Source of the DNA: Emydura subglobosa
Lineage: Eukaryota; Chordata; Testudines; Chelidae
Direction: 5' to 3'
Length of the DNA stretch: 64,000 bases
Assembly: GCA_007922225.1 (NCBI GenBank)
Contig: ML679961.1
Span: 69,234,890-69,298,889 of the forward strand
Part shown: positions 23,404 to 34,660 of the stretch, piece after piece
Layout of the letters: every line of letters starts with the position of its first letter
How positions within the stretch are numbered: the stretch's first letter is position 1
The notes under the pieces: model-generated
Databases searched by the model: none
What the model was told of the DNA's origin: nothing
Seen by the model: only the letters and a program-made list of their open reading frames with translations
Translations under genes and position numbers: made by a program

Positions 23404-24004
23404 ATCTAGTGCAGTGGCTTTCAACCTTTCCAGACTACTGTTCCCCTTTCACAGTGGTGTAGCTACGGGTGGGCCTGGGAGGGCCATAAACCACCCACTT
23501 TGAAAGCAGGCCCACCCAATCAGATTTGAAGCAATTCATCTCACATTTTTATCAGCCTCTGTAAAACGCTTGTGACACAAGGCTTGTGCCCACCCGTGTC
23601 AACCACAGGCCCTGCCAAAAATCAGTTCTGGCTACGCCTCTGCCCTTTCAGGAGTCTTATATACCTTGTGTACCACAAGTTTCACCTCACTTAAAAACTA
23701 CTTGCTTACAAAATCAGACATAAATATAAAAAAGTGTCACAGCACACTGTTATTGAAAAATTGCTTACTTTCTCATTTTTTACCATATAATTATAAAATA
23801 AATTAACTGGAACATAAACATTGTACTTACATTTCAGAACATAGAGCAGTATAAACAAGTCATTGTCTGTATGAACGTTTAGTTTGTATTGACTTTACTA
23901 GGGCTTATTTTTAGCCTGTTGTAAAACTAGGCAAATATCTAGATGAGTCGATGTACCCCTGGAAGACCTCTGCGTACTCCTGGTTGAGAACCACTGATCT
24001 AGTG
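23404..24004. mobile_element. hAT-type element with perfect 8-bp target duplication
   Basis: ATCTAGTG occurs at 23404-23411 and 23997-24004. Between them the element runs 23412-23996 with ends CAGTGGCTTTCAACC and GGTTGAGAACCACTG, the classic hAT (Charlie-like) terminus. It is non-autonomous. A second element sits inside it; without that insert it would be 386 bp. Confidence 0.9.
23444..23650. mobile_element. hAT-type element nested in the previous one
   Basis: CCCTTTCA at 23444-23451 and 23643-23650 is a perfect 8-bp target duplication. The element, 23452-23642, has ends CAGTGGTGTAGCTACG and, reverse complemented, CAGAGGCGTAGCCAG. It is 191 bp and non-coding, and younger than its host element. 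Confidence 0.9.
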
Positions 24005-24359
24005 GGGCCCACAGACCTCCCCTATCCACATGACCGAGTTGCATTGCCAGAAGCATTCTTCTGAGGGCATCCTATAAAAGGCCCAGTTCCTACAGAAAAG
24101 CCTTCCACACTTGCAGTTTCCAGGAGTAGCCTGACTGTGTATTCAGTGCTCTCCCACCCCTTTGGGTCTTCACACCTTGACTGCCAGGGCTCCAGTCACT
24201 ACTCTAACAGCAATGAATAAGAATATGATAGAGTAAATGGAGACATTTCCTTTAGTCCCAGATTGTGATGATCATCTAATGTTTCACATGATGACAACTA
24301 ATAACCTTTGTAAGTTTACCACTAGCTAGAGTAACAGGAGATGCTATATTTATCCATGT
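24005..24359. other. No recognised feature
   Basis: Unique sequence between the hAT nest and a CR1-like fragment. Confidence 0.5.
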
Positions 24360-24590
24360 GTTCAGTCCTTTCTGAAGGGCATGACCCTATTTACCTTTAT
24401 AATATCATACAAAAGGGAGTCCCACATCTGTATGATAAAGCAGAATTTTTAATCTAGTTTCAATCTATTGCCTTTTAATTTTAATGCAAGGCCCTTTGTT
24501 TCTGTAACATGGGAAAGGGTAGGTAAGAGAGCATGAATGGCCTTCTCCTGAGTGTTATTCATTAGTTTATGTAACTCCACCATGCAAAAG
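24360..24590 (-). mobile_element. Old CR1-like fragment
   Basis: Reading TAACATGGGAAAGGGTAGGTAA ... TTCATTAGTTTATGTAACTCCACCATG, it follows the antisense CR1 region seen better preserved near 34095-34170. Strongly diverged. Confidence 0.4.
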
Positions 24591-25384
24591 TTAGGGATAA
24601 TGCACCTTCTTCATCTTGCCTTGTCTTTTCTCCCTTTCAGTTTCTCTATGAGGGCCTAGCACTGTCCCATTTTCAGCAAGGGAAACACGCTTGTGATTGT
24701 GATGGATACTCACATTAAAGGAAAGTAACAGTGAAGACATCACAGCCAAATGCAGAAGTGCATGGAAAAACTGCCCTCTGCTGCCTGGACAGTGCAAACA
24801 CCGTGACGCTCTTGTCTCAGGGGACAGGCAAGTCTCTCACTGCAGCCTATAAAGCAACTGGATGCTCTGGGAGTATCTCTCAACCATACAGCATCCAGAT
24901 CACTCCAGCCAACATTAGAGTCTAGATAATCCAGCATCACCTTAACCCTTCTCCCGTTCCTTTTTTTTTTTTTTTTTTTTCCTTTTCCATGATGATTTAC
25001 ATCAAACTCTTTACAAAAAAAATTCACTCCTGATTTAAAAACAGAAATGCCAACTTTCAAATCAAAAGGCTAAAGACCAACCATGCTCTAAGTATATGGA
25101 AATGACCCTTTGGAATGGACACTTCTGTACAACTTCAGATAAAGGCACCACTTCACTTTACATCTGTAACAATGTACCTATTTCAGTTTTTTGCAAGACC
25201 TATAGAATGGTATGCAGTAGCCTCATAACAATGTACTTACTTTTACACCACAGTTATTAAAATGATTGCGTGAATGGCAAGAAATCCACATAAATGTTAA
25301 GACTGAAGTATATTTAACAAAGCTGGCAATTTTTCATGGTTTTAAATTGCTCTCTACACAACTGTCCTCTAACCAAGATCTGAT
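24591..25384. other. Unique sequence with poly-T
   Basis: A run of 20 T lies at 24961-24980. A CTCF-like core is listed separately. Nothing else recognised. Confidence 0.5.
24771..24784 (-). promoter_or_regulatory. CTCF-like core
   Basis: The minus strand reads GCAGCAGAGGGCAG, 13 of 14 matches to CCASYAGRKGGCRS, in repeat-free sequence. Its orientation is opposite to the motif at 28120, which lies 3.3 kb away across a CR1, a MITE and the CpG-rich block. Confidence 0.45.
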
Positions 25385-25705
25385 TCATAGATTCTAAGGC
25401 CAGAAGGAACCATGAGATCATCTAGTCTGACCTTATATTTAGTCCAGGCTATAGAATTTCCCCAAAATAATGCCTAGAACATAGCTTTTAGAAAAACATC
25501 CAGTCTCGATTTAAACATTGTCAGTGATGAAGACTCCACCACGACCCCTGGTAAATTGTTTCAATGATTAATTATTCTCTCCATTAAAAATGTATACCTT
25601 ATTTCCAGTCTGAATTTGCCTAGCTCCAACTTCCAGTCATTAGATTGTGTTATACCTTTCTCTGCTAAACTGAAGAACCCATTATTAAATATTTGCTCTC
25701 CATAT
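25385..25705 (-). mobile_element. CR1 LINE 3' end, turtle-type
   Basis: Starts ATTCATAGATTCTAAGGCCAGAAGGAACCATGAGATCATCTAGTCTGACC on the plus strand, the antisense of a very common turtle CR1 3' end, and continues through the stretch around AACATTGTCAGTGATGAAGACTCC. Confidence 0.8.
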
Positions 25706-25707
25706 AG

Positions 25708-25937
25708 GAAAATCCACACTTGTGAATGATGTAGTTATATCAACCTATCCCCCAGGGTAGACAGCGCTATGTCAAAAGTAAGGCTTCTCCCATCAACAAA
25801 GCAATTCCTCTTGGGGAGGTGGAGTACATAAGCTGATGGGAGAAGGTCTTCCATTGGCAAAGGTAGCATCTTCACTAAGTGCTACAGAGTCGCAGCTGCA
25901 TCAGCCGCTGCAGTGCTATAAGTGTAGTAAGTCCTCT
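25708..25937. mobile_element. MITE, 5'-truncated, family of 38737-38993
   Basis: Shares AAATCCACAC, GTAGACAGCGCTATGTC, TTCTCCCATC, CTTGGGGAGGTGGAGTA and GCTGCAGTGCTATAAGTGTAGTAAG with 38737-38993. Its left end is missing and abuts the CR1 fragment. Confidence 0.6.
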
Positions 25938-26554
25938 TTGCTAAACTATATAGATTGCACTCCATGTCTATCACTGTAAAGCAATGTTTTCTACTCCTTT
26001 AACCTGCCTTTTTTAGGTAATAGTCTTAGCTGAGGCCAGCTGCAAAGATTGCAGCAATTGGAGGTAAACTGAGCACAGCAATACAGGTTTTTCTTATTCT
26101 TATATTCGTTCTGTATCATGGATGTGTTGGTCATGCATGCTCTGTGGTTAAGGTTGTGTTGAAAATTAAAGTTAAAGTAGGGACTTATTCCCTTAGATTT
26201 GTAAGTAAACTAAATATTCCCTTACTCACTCCCCTCACCTGCTGAAGGGGTCTAGATGGAATTTTTGTGAATGTTTATGTGACTCTACTAACTATATTAC
26301 AAGTTAGTGGCATTTAAAATTACTCTTTTGAAAATTTTCACTTCTTTTTGTGTCATTTGGGTCCCCTTAGTTTAATACTGTGGGGAAAAAATCTTCTGAA
26401 AAAGTCTAATAAACCTAAAACTTTCTATATTTATACATGTTAATAATGTCTCTAGTATACGGTAGATGAAGAATTTGGTGTCCATTTACATTTTTAACCA
26501 TAACCATTTCTAATTAAATTGCAATAATTGCTGATGACTATTTGTGTCTTGCTA
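25938..26554. other. No recognised feature
   Basis: AT-rich unique sequence. Confidence 0.5.
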
Positions 26555-26835
26555 AGGAAATTTAGCAAGGTCCAAAAAAGGATTGGACATATATATGAAT
26601 AACAAGAATATCCAGAGTTATCAGAGTTAACAAAAATTTTGGAAGGGATATTAAGCCTCATGCTTCAGTACTTCAGCCAATCACTATTAGGGATCAGGCT
26701 GAGATCTAATATTGGGGAAAATTATCTGAAATCTGTCTACTGTGGGGTTCTTATACTTTCCTCTGAAGTTGGCCACTGTCAGAGAAAGGAAACTGGACCA
26801 CAGGTCTGATCCAGCATGGCAACATTATGTTACCA
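26555..26835 (+). mobile_element. CR1 LINE 3' end, another subfamily
   Basis: Contains CAAAAAAGGATTGGACATAT and AATAACAAGAATATCCAGAG, then the terminal stretch GCCACTGTCAGAG...GGACCACAGGTCTGATCCAG. Only the non-coding 3' portion is present. Confidence 0.7.
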
Positions 26836-27029
26836 TGTTCATAGGCTATGTCATTGTCTAATATTTTTGCTGTTGAATATATGCTCCAGGAGCTAAGCTT
26901 TCATTTTTTTAAAAATCATTCTCACAAGAAATACTTCAATTAAAGTATGTTAATGTAGCATCAATATTTATTTTGCAGATCTACTAACTTGACAGTCCCT
27001 TTGTGCCAGCAGAGCAACACAAAGGAGCC

Positions 27030-28300
27030 ATACGTTTGAGAGAGAACTGGACAGTAACTTGCATGGTTTCCCCTTCTGTGCTGTGGGCCCCTCGTTTCCT
27101 TTCGCTTTGAAGAAGGTTTCAGTAACAGCCAGGCAGATAGGAAAGATCCTGGCAACTTGGGAACCTTTCTGCCCAGGGACCAGTGGGAACTGGATAGCAG
27201 TGCAGAGGCCAGGGAGATTCCGGATTAGAGCGCTGGACTCTCTTGCCTCGTCTGCAGGATATAGGGATCGGGAAACAACACCCTCCCACCCCCAAACTAT
27301 TGCAAAGAAACTCTTCTCTCCCTAGGAATAACCCACATATAGGGGGTGGGGCTGACTGAAGATCGAAGGGGGGGGGGGGGAGATAATTTGGCTGCCTGCT
27401 TCTTAAGGCTAAGCGTTGAACTAGCTAACCTTGGGGGAACATCGGATACTCCTGGCTCAATTGAACACATTGCAAACCTCCCTCCCCCGGCTCAGATCCC
27501 CTTTTCCAACGGAGCCAGAAATGGAGTCACACACTTTGGAAACAAAGCAGGAGGGAGGAAGGACTTCCTGTTCGAATGGGCTGGGGCAGGCTGCTGCCGA
27601 GCCGACACTTACCGCTACCTTTTTAACCCTTGCGCTGCTCTTACAAGGAAAGGGTTGGGTTTTTTGTTTTAAACCCCCGCCTTTAAGAACGTTTTAAACC
27701 CAAGATACGGGGAAAGAGTTCCCTGCAGGCGGGGCTGGGTTGGCAGCCAAAGGAGGGGAGCAGGGGCTGGTGTACATCTTTTCACACACACACCCCCCCC
27801 GATCATATTATGAAGTTCCCATGGAGGGTGTTTCACCGGAATTAAAACAAAACTAAACCTCGCAGCCCCTGTGTGGCTTGGGGGTTAAGCACGCAGGACC
27901 TCTTGTTTTCCTTACACAATGCACCAGGCCTCTTGGTCCCTCCAACCCTTTTCTCCCTCCTCCTCATCATCATCACCGAGCGGGGCAGAAAAGGGAGCCC
28001 TGTTCTCCCCGTCCTTTTCTCCAGACGCTCCACCCTCCGATTTTATATCTTAAATACAAAATGGCTCAGAGTCAGAGCCGTCAGCGGGCGCTCAGCTCCC
28101 CAGCTGGTATCGCAAATGTCCAGCAGAGGGCACCAGAGGAGAGGGAATGCCCCCAATATCTGACCCGGAAAGCTGCGGGACATGTTTCTCATTGTGTTCG
28201 CTGAGCTTTCCTTGCATGTTGCTACTTACCAGCTACAGCAGGGGCACGCTGTTCTTAAGAGCGCTACAAACCTTTCCGATTATGAGGCTCCACAACGCAA
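27030..28300. promoter_or_regulatory. CpG-rich unique block, candidate promoter or boundary
   Basis: This 1.3-kb stretch is repeat-free and visibly richer in CpG than anything else outside the CREB3L1 island. It has a run of 13 G at 27368-27380. A strong minus-strand splice donor GCG|GTAAGTG has its exon end at 27613, and a perfect CTCF core lies at 28120. It could be the promoter of an unannotated non-coding RNA or a distal regulatory hub. No conserved reading frame was found. Confidence 0.4.
28120..28133 (+). promoter_or_regulatory. CTCF core, perfect consensus match
   Basis: Plus strand CCAGCAGAGGGCAC matches CCASYAGRKGGCRS at all 14 positions. It lies in the CpG-rich unique block, not in a recognised repeat, so it is the strongest CTCF candidate in the window. 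Confidence 0.6.
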
Positions 28301-28639
28301 CTGAGTGCCAACTTTCTGTCTCTCTAAAACCTGATACTCCTCCTCCAGAAACACATTATCTGCAAATGGGCCTCTCCTGGGAAACTCAGATCAGTGTAGT
28401 TGTAGTACAACCCCTTCCCCTTCTCATCCACAGCAAAGTACACACACACAGAGCCAAGGAGTGAACATGAGGCCCTGCTAGGAAAAGCTCCTTTCTGATT
28501 GCCTGCAGCTGACTCTGCAGTAACATGAGTAGCTGCTTAGTTGTTTAAGAATGCTACTTTTACTTGGGTCTTAAAAGCAGGATTATGAGAAAACAGAAAA
28601 ATGAACTTCTTGAAGATGACCTGTGCGGTGAGTTTTTGT
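28301..28639. other. Unique sequence with a plus-strand donor
   Basis: A good donor GCG|GTGAGT has its exon end at 28627. No acceptor, promoter or coding match supports an exon, so this is only a note. Otherwise nothing recognised. Confidence 0.3.
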
Positions 28640-28740
28640 TAGAGACAAAGTGGGTGAGGTAGTAATATTTTATTAGACCAACTTCTGTTGGTGAAAGAAA
28701 CAAGCTTTCCAGCCACACACAGCTCTTCTTCAAGTTGAGT
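28640..28740. mobile_element. Common palindromic repeat, one half
   Basis: Contains GTGGGTGAGGTAGTAATATTTTATTAGACC and CAACTTCTGTTGGTGAAAG, then CAGCTCTTCTTCAAG. The antisense of the same sequence is at 50530-50645. It is a widespread reptile repeat, probably a DNA transposon. Confidence 0.6.
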
Positions 28741-28829
28741 TTTTGTTGTTTTTTGTATTGGGGTTGGGTTCATTACATACAGTAGAAGACTCAGTCCCAC
28801 TGGAATCTTTTATAAAGCATAAAATGCAA

Positions 28830-28985
28830 CGTTAATAAATACGGTGCACTTGTATAGCACCTTTCATCTAGGAATCTCTAAGCACTTTATAAATATGAGT
28901 TAATTAGGCTTCAATGCTACAGCAGAGCTACACATTCATTTCACCCACCTCTGTGGTGGCATTTGGCAGCTGTTTAACCATGCTC
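28830..28985 (-). mobile_element. MIR-type SINE, reversed, partial
   Basis: TATAGCACCTTTCATCTAGG and CTAAGCACTTTATAAATATGAGTTAATTAGG follow the reverse complement of the MIR/CORE-SINE 3' region. Confidence 0.5.
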
Positions 28986-29394
28986 ATCAACACTATAAAA
29001 CAGTCCAGGACAGGAAGAAGAATCTAGGATCCAACTGAAACCGCAGGTGGAATTTCCCATAGATAGAATGGAATTCACTGAGTTGGAATTTGGCCAGAAC
29101 ATAGGATTTAAACACATTAACTCATTCAAATGCAATCTTTAATGGCCAGAGTTTTGTGTTTGTCATGTGAAAAATGGCCACTCCAACATCACAGCACTCC
29201 CTAACATTGTGTTGAAGAATTGGTTGGGTATTGACTGAGAGAAAAATGTGCCACCTACTGAATCGCCAGCATTGTTTATAAGCACCCAGGTGTTGCATTT
29301 GAAGTACTGACCCAGCACAATAAGACACAGCTTGTGAGAGCTGAAGGGATCACAACATCCATGGGTATGATTGCAGAGCTTGGTAAATAGGAAC
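28986..29394. other. No recognised feature
   Basis: Unique sequence. Confidence 0.5.
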
Positions 29395-29450
29395 CGGAAC
29401 AGCACAATCAGTGGAGCATCACTTTAACCTGAAGGTCCTGTGTTCAGAAG
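29395..29450 (+). mobile_element. tRNA-like SINE head, weak
   Basis: AATCAGTGGAGCATCACTTTAACCTGAAGG followed by TCCTGTGTTCAGA resembles a tRNA from the A box through the B box. The B box is poor (TGTGTTCAG) and no body is recognised. Confidence 0.3.
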
Positions 29451-30535
29451 GAAATTTGTAGGCAGATATCTACCACATTAGCATGTTTGATGTAATAACC
29501 TGACTAGAGTGCCACATGGGTATGACATTGTCCTAGGACAATTCGACCTCCCCAGCATGCAAGGTTAAGGCATACAGGGCTATACTCCTTATGAGGATAC
29601 AGGGTCCATTCCTCTCCACAGCCATCCAGCTCTGCTAATCCCACACAGTCCTTGCATGTAGATCATGAATGACTGCTATGGAAGTGTTATCCAGTGTGCT
29701 GATTTAGTGTAGTGCTACAGGAACTCCCGGCCTCAGTTTCCCTTCTCTCAGAGCCATTTAAGAACTCCATACAGTCCAAAAGGGTATGGTAAAATTACCC
29801 TGCTGGGGCTCCATTTTATTAAATCCAAACAAATAAAGTCTCTTCCCTTGGGCTCAGAGGTTGCACAGTCCTCCGTGCTAGGGTCTATGGTCTCTGGGTG
29901 CACCTCTCCCTTAGGAAATCTCTTTTCTATCTTTTTCTGGCCCCAGTGTATAAAGTTAACTTCCAATATGATTATAAAAGAACAAATGTAAATATTATTC
30001 TGCACAAAAGAGATTGTTATAAAGAATACATTGCTTGTGTACTTTCTGTTGTGCTCTTACAGGGATTCTAAACATACCCAACAAATAAAACATTACATAG
30101 GATTCAAAAAGTCACCAAGTGATGGCATAAAAAGCTCAGGTGTAAATATTCAGTCAAAAATCCTAGAATAATGAAGAGAAGGCTACAGTCAATGATGCAA
30201 AATGTACACTAATACCAAATTAGGGAAAAATGTTATATAAAGATGTGATATCCATGTTCTAGCATCCATGTGAAGGTCTCTTAGAAAAGGGCCATTTAAA
30301 TGGTCAAATTAGACAAGCTACGAGTAGGATGAACTATGTCCCCTCCTATGGTTCATAAACCTACACATGGGATCTGTGAACAGAGGAGTGCCAAACTAAG
30401 TTTGCCATAACCCAATCTGAACATGACCATTCCAAAACCAAGCCTTTTTCTAACATGCCTATTTCCCTACTTATCATTGCAATACAGTGATAAGTAACCC
30501 TAAAAAATTCACAGGCCTGTTTATTTTAGAGATTA
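29451..30535. other. No recognised feature
   Basis: Unique sequence. A segment with AATAAAGTC at 29827-29840 could belong to an old LTR, but no ends were found. Confidence 0.4.
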
Positions 30536-31158
30536 AGGCCTGGTCTTAACCTCTTGAAAGTTATACTAGTATAACTATATTGGTTAGGTGAGTAGTTTTT
30601 TACTGATATACTGGTGTAAGTCTTAGTGTGGAGGCAGTTATAAAGGTGCCGTATACTACCAATATAGTTTATTTCCATTGCCATACAAGAACATCTATAC
30701 CAATATAAAGCTCCTTTATACCAGGGCTCGACAAACCCCGGGCGCCAGGTCGCCATGACACCTAGAAATTTAAGTCTGGCGCCTAGTATTTCTCCGGGAA
30801 GCAGCCGCCGGGATCCGGCCAGGCCGCCACTGCACCTGTGGCAGGGCTGGGAGGGGGGAGCACAGCGGCTGCTGCTCTCCAGCCAGGGCACCCCGCCACT
30901 GGGCCCACGTTGTGGGAGAGGGGCGGGGCTGGAAGGGGAGAGCAGCTGCTGCACTCTGGCCAGGGTGCTTCGCCGTTGGGCCCACGTTGTCTGGCTCCTT
31001 AATTTTTGGGCTGGCTCCTAGCTCCAAAACAAATTTGTCGAGCCCTGCCTTATCCCAATATAACTACATCCATACTGGGAGGAGGAGGGGGGAGTTGCAT
31101 CTCTTTAACTATATTGGTATACTTAAAATGGTACAGCTTTCTAGCTCACACAAGGCCT
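30536..31158. mobile_element. 'AGGCCT' MITE split by a hAT insertion
   Basis: Left end AGGCCTGGTCTTAACCTC...GAAAGTTATACTAG; right end reverse complements to AGGCCTTGTGTGAGC...AAAGCTGTACC. The same family is intact at 59570-59817. The hAT element at 30722-31047 divides it. Confidence 0.65.
30722..31047. mobile_element. hAT-like element with perfect 14-bp inverted ends
   Basis: CAGGGCTCGACAAA at 30722-30735 and its exact complement TTTGTCGAGCCCTG at 31034-31047. The flanking octamers CTTTATAC and CCTTATCC match at 6 of 8 positions, as expected for an aged hAT target duplication. The interior is GC-rich (AGGCCGCCACTGCACC, GGGCCCACGTTGT twice) and non-coding. Confidence 0.85.
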
Positions 31159-31189
31159 ATACTGCGGTAGTGTCTGAAGGTCTCAATCA

Positions 31190-31450
31190 ATCTCAGGGAG
31201 GAAGGATAGGCTGAAGGATAGGGCACTGGATTTGGACACAGAAGCTCTGGGTCCAACTCCTGACCAAGCCACAAACTTCCTGTGTGATCCAGGGCAAATC
31301 ACTTCGTCTAGCCAGTGCCTCAGTCTCCCATTTGTAAAATGAGTATAATATTGCCCTAACGTCCAGGGATGTTGTGAGGATAAAATTAACTAATGATTGT
31401 GAGGTGCTCAAATGCTACAGTGATGGGAGTCATATGAGCATCTAGATAGA
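31190..31450 (+). mobile_element. MIR-type SINE
   Basis: tRNA-like head GGATAGGGCACTGGA...CTCTGGGTCCAACTCC, then the core ACAAACTTCCTGTGTGATCCAGG and AAATCACTTCGTCTAGCCAGTGCCTCAGT, then GTAAAATGAGTATAATA and GTTGTGAGGATAAAATTAACTAATG. This is the full MIR layout at recognisable identity. Confidence 0.8.
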
Positions 31451-33249
31451 TGGGGCCCCATTGGGCTGCATGTTGCACAAAAACATAGCAAGGCCAAAGA
31501 CTTTGCAACAAGATGCAACATGTGAGTGAAGAATGCAATAACACAAGGCTTATGATAATACGTTTACATGGTTAGAGGTGTGCACAGCTTGATGGCTCGA
31601 ACACAGTTGAAACATTTTTTTCTTTTATAAATAAATAAAATCTGCTGACATCCCCCCATCTTCCCCTCAAGCTAGGAATGATCACTTGTTAGCTGATTTC
31701 TTGTAGGTATCTTAGTAGTGCAAGTGCTGAAGAGGAATCTGAAAGAAGAGAAGATAGTGGGCTTGCAGATTAGCTTTTTAATTTGAAACATATCTTTTTG
31801 TTTCTTTTTAAGGTTGTGAGATGTTCCACTTCGCTATGAATTGCTGGCTTTTTGTCTGAGTGACATTCCCAATCTGCGCTATGCAGGGGATGTCATATCA
31901 GCCACTGACTCTTGTTGGAACCCAGAACTGGCCTATGGAGGGGTCAGGTAAGCAGCATTTTCATTATATACTACATGGGTTTTGCAGAGTATTTATGTAT
32001 ACTCCAAATTACATGAAATTTTTATTTCAAAATCTTACAAAACCAGGTAATATTATAAAACAAAAACCAAACATAACTCACAAACAAAAACCCACCACTT
32101 ATGGTGCCTCTAGGCTAGGTTAACTCCAGGTTTATAGTGATATTCCAAAATTTATAAGGAGTTCCTAGGACTAGGCCAGAAAGAGAACTCTATATTAAAA
32201 AATGATGGGAACTTATAATATGGAAGGAAAAAACATGAGAACGTAGAAATAAATATAACTGGGGTGACCCATGCTTTGCCCAGCTGAGGGCTGACTGAAC
32301 AGCTCAGATACTACAGAAGGGGCCATTTAAGTAGTGATAGACCAATGTTATCTCACCAAAGTTGAGTAGAAAGTTAAATAAAATGATTCTGAGAAATGTC
32401 AGAGAAACTGTTGAGTGGAGGATTTCCACATATGGTTTATGATGGGAATATCCAAGAAAATAAAAAATATGTGGATAGAAATATTAAGGATAAGAGAAAC
32501 TACTTGCGACATACCCAATTGTAGCCAGTCATAACAAACAGATGTTCAATTTTACTACAGTTCTTTAACAATGTTGGGAAGTCCTTACTGTGAACACGTT
32601 AATTGACAATATGAGGCAAACAATCAGGAAAGTTTTAACAAGTATAATCATGTCCCTACCTATAATTCATAGAAAAAGATTCACATGTTTAGATAGCATG
32701 AATCCAAAAATGTACCATGGATACTTTTTAGTTTAAATCCATCACATGTTTATTAAGGAGCAAAATAATCAGTCAACCAACTGGATCTTCAAGGGCCTTT
32801 GCAACGTAGTTTCAGGAAATCACATCTGGATCCTAATCCCACTTAAAATTAAGAGTCTTGGATCCAGGATTTTGGTTCATCTAATAAGAAGTTGGTACCA
32901 AAGTTTGGGGATGTTCAGATTTAGAGTTTTGTACACTTATTTATTGCTTTCCATAATATCCTGTTACTATTTCTGACCAAATCATCCACCTGCCATGGAT
33001 ATTACAATAAGCAGATTCCCTCAGGCAATAGTTGGATCTGGAATGCTACCAAGTACAATCCCACCCTACTGGCCAAGTGCGGCTTTCTGCACTGGGTGCT
33101 GGACATCTCTTAGAAGGTGCTGAGCAGACATTGTGGAGATGCTGAGCATAGTATAATAAACAATTATGTATGTAGGAAACTTACAGTGCTGTGGGATTCA
33201 CCCTTTAGTATATATAGCTTCTCCTATAATTCATGAGTATTGTTTTAGG
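31451..33249. other. No recognised feature
   Basis: Unique, AT-rich sequence. Nothing recognised over 1.8 kb. Confidence 0.5.
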
Positions 33250-33385
33250 GTAGCATCTATGGGCTCCAAACAAGATTAGTGCCCTACTGTGCTAGTTAAT
33301 GATCATAAACATAGCAGGGGACCATTCCTGCCCTGAAGAGCTTACAGTCTAAATGGACAAGACACACAAAGGGTGGATGAAGTAA
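33250..33385 (-). mobile_element. Ancient L2/MIR-like tail, reversed
   Basis: Contains GGACCATTCCTGCCCTGAAGAGCTTACAGTC and TAAATGGACAAGACA, the same repeat as 9428 and 50327. Confidence 0.5.
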
Positions 33386-33394
33386 CTTGCATAA

Positions 33395-33695
33395 GCAGGG
33401 GCTGGCCTTAGGGAAAATGGTGCCCTGAACTTGCATTTTGGTGACCCTGGCCCCTGCTGCCTCCCCATCCATCCCCTGATCACCCCTGGCCCCCCGCTAT
33501 CTCCAGGGCTCCCCATACTCTGCATCTTCCTTGGGCCCTACTGCTTATCCCCCTCTTACCCCGAGCTCCCTTCCGTGGCCTCACATCCAGGCCCATTCTG
33601 CTCCTTGCCTCTTGACCATGACTCCCCCTAACCACGGTGCCTAGGCAGTCACCCACCCATAAGGCTGGCCTCACCCATAAGGCTGGCCTTTGCAT
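33395..33695. mobile_element. GC-rich hAT-like element with an 18-bp tandem duplication
   Basis: Starts near CAGGGGCTGGCCTTAGG and ends near TAAGGCTGGCC, giving short inverted ends. CACCCATAAGGCTGGCCT is duplicated head to tail at 33654-33671 and 33672-33689. The C-rich interior yields frames on both strands but no protein. Assignment tentative. Confidence 0.4.
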
Positions 33696-33719
33696 AAAGT
33701 CATACAGCATGTCAGGGGC

Positions 33720-34650
33720 CGTTAAGATAAGAATGGCCATGCTAAGTCAGACCACTGGTCAGTCTAGCTCAGTATCCTGTCTTCTGACATTAGTAGGTGC
33801 CAGATGTTTGAACAAAACAGGGCAATTTATCGAGTGATCCATCCCGTCATCCAGTCCCAGCTTCTGGCAGTCAGAGATTTAGGGACATCCTGACTATCTT
33901 AGCTAATAGCCATTAATGGACCTATCCCCATGAACTTATCTAATTCTGTTTTGAACCCAGTTATACTTTTGGCCTTCACAACATCTCCTAGCAATGAGTT
34001 CTACAGGTTGACTGTGCATTGTGTGAAGAAGTACTTCCTTATGTTTGTTTTAAACCTGCTGCCTATTAGTTTCATTGGGTGACCCCTGTTCCTTGTGTTA
34101 TGTGAAGGAATAAATAACACTTCCCAATTCACTTTCTCCACGCCATTCATGATTTTATAGACCTCTATCATATTTCCCCTTAGTCATCTCTTTTCCAAGA
34201 TGAACAGTCCCAGTCTTTTTAATCTCTCCTCATAGCTGTTCCATACCCCTAATCATTTTTGTTGCTCTTCTCTCTATTTTTTCCAATTCTCATATGTCTT
34301 TTTTGAAATGGAACGACCAGAACTACACACAGAATTCAAGGTGTGAATGTACCATGGATTTATATAGTGACATTATGATATTTTCTGTCTCATTATCTAT
34401 CCTTTTTCTAATGGTTCCTAACATTCTGTTAGCCACTGCACATTGAGCAGATATTTTCAGAGAAACTATCCACAATGACGCCAAGATCTCTGTCTTGAGT
34501 AGTACCAGCTAATTTAGACCCCATCATTTTATATGTATAGTTGGGATTATATTTTCCAATATGTATTACTTACATTTATCAGTACTGAATTTCATATGCC
34601 ATTTCGTTGCCCCATCCCCCAGTTCTGAGTGATGTTCCTCAGAATAAGGA
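33720..34650 (-). mobile_element. CR1 LINE, ~0.93 kb of 3' end
   Basis: The plus strand shows the antisense CR1 order: GGCCATGCTAAGTCAGACCACTGG, TCATCCAGTCCCAGCTTCTGGCAG, CATTGTGTGAAGAAGTACTTCC, GACCTCTATCATATTTCCCC, TTTTCCAAGATGAACAGTCCC. It covers the 3' UTR and the end of ORF2 with many stops. LTR-like element A follows immediately on its 5' side. Confidence 0.85.
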
Positions 34651-34660
34651 TATTTGAGAG

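Noticed and set aside
27346..28464. PHF21A first exon or another coding gene in the CpG-rich block
   Set aside because: CpG density is moderate, no conserved reading frame is seen, and the human gap between these genes is far larger than 25 kb. Kept only as a regulatory candidate.
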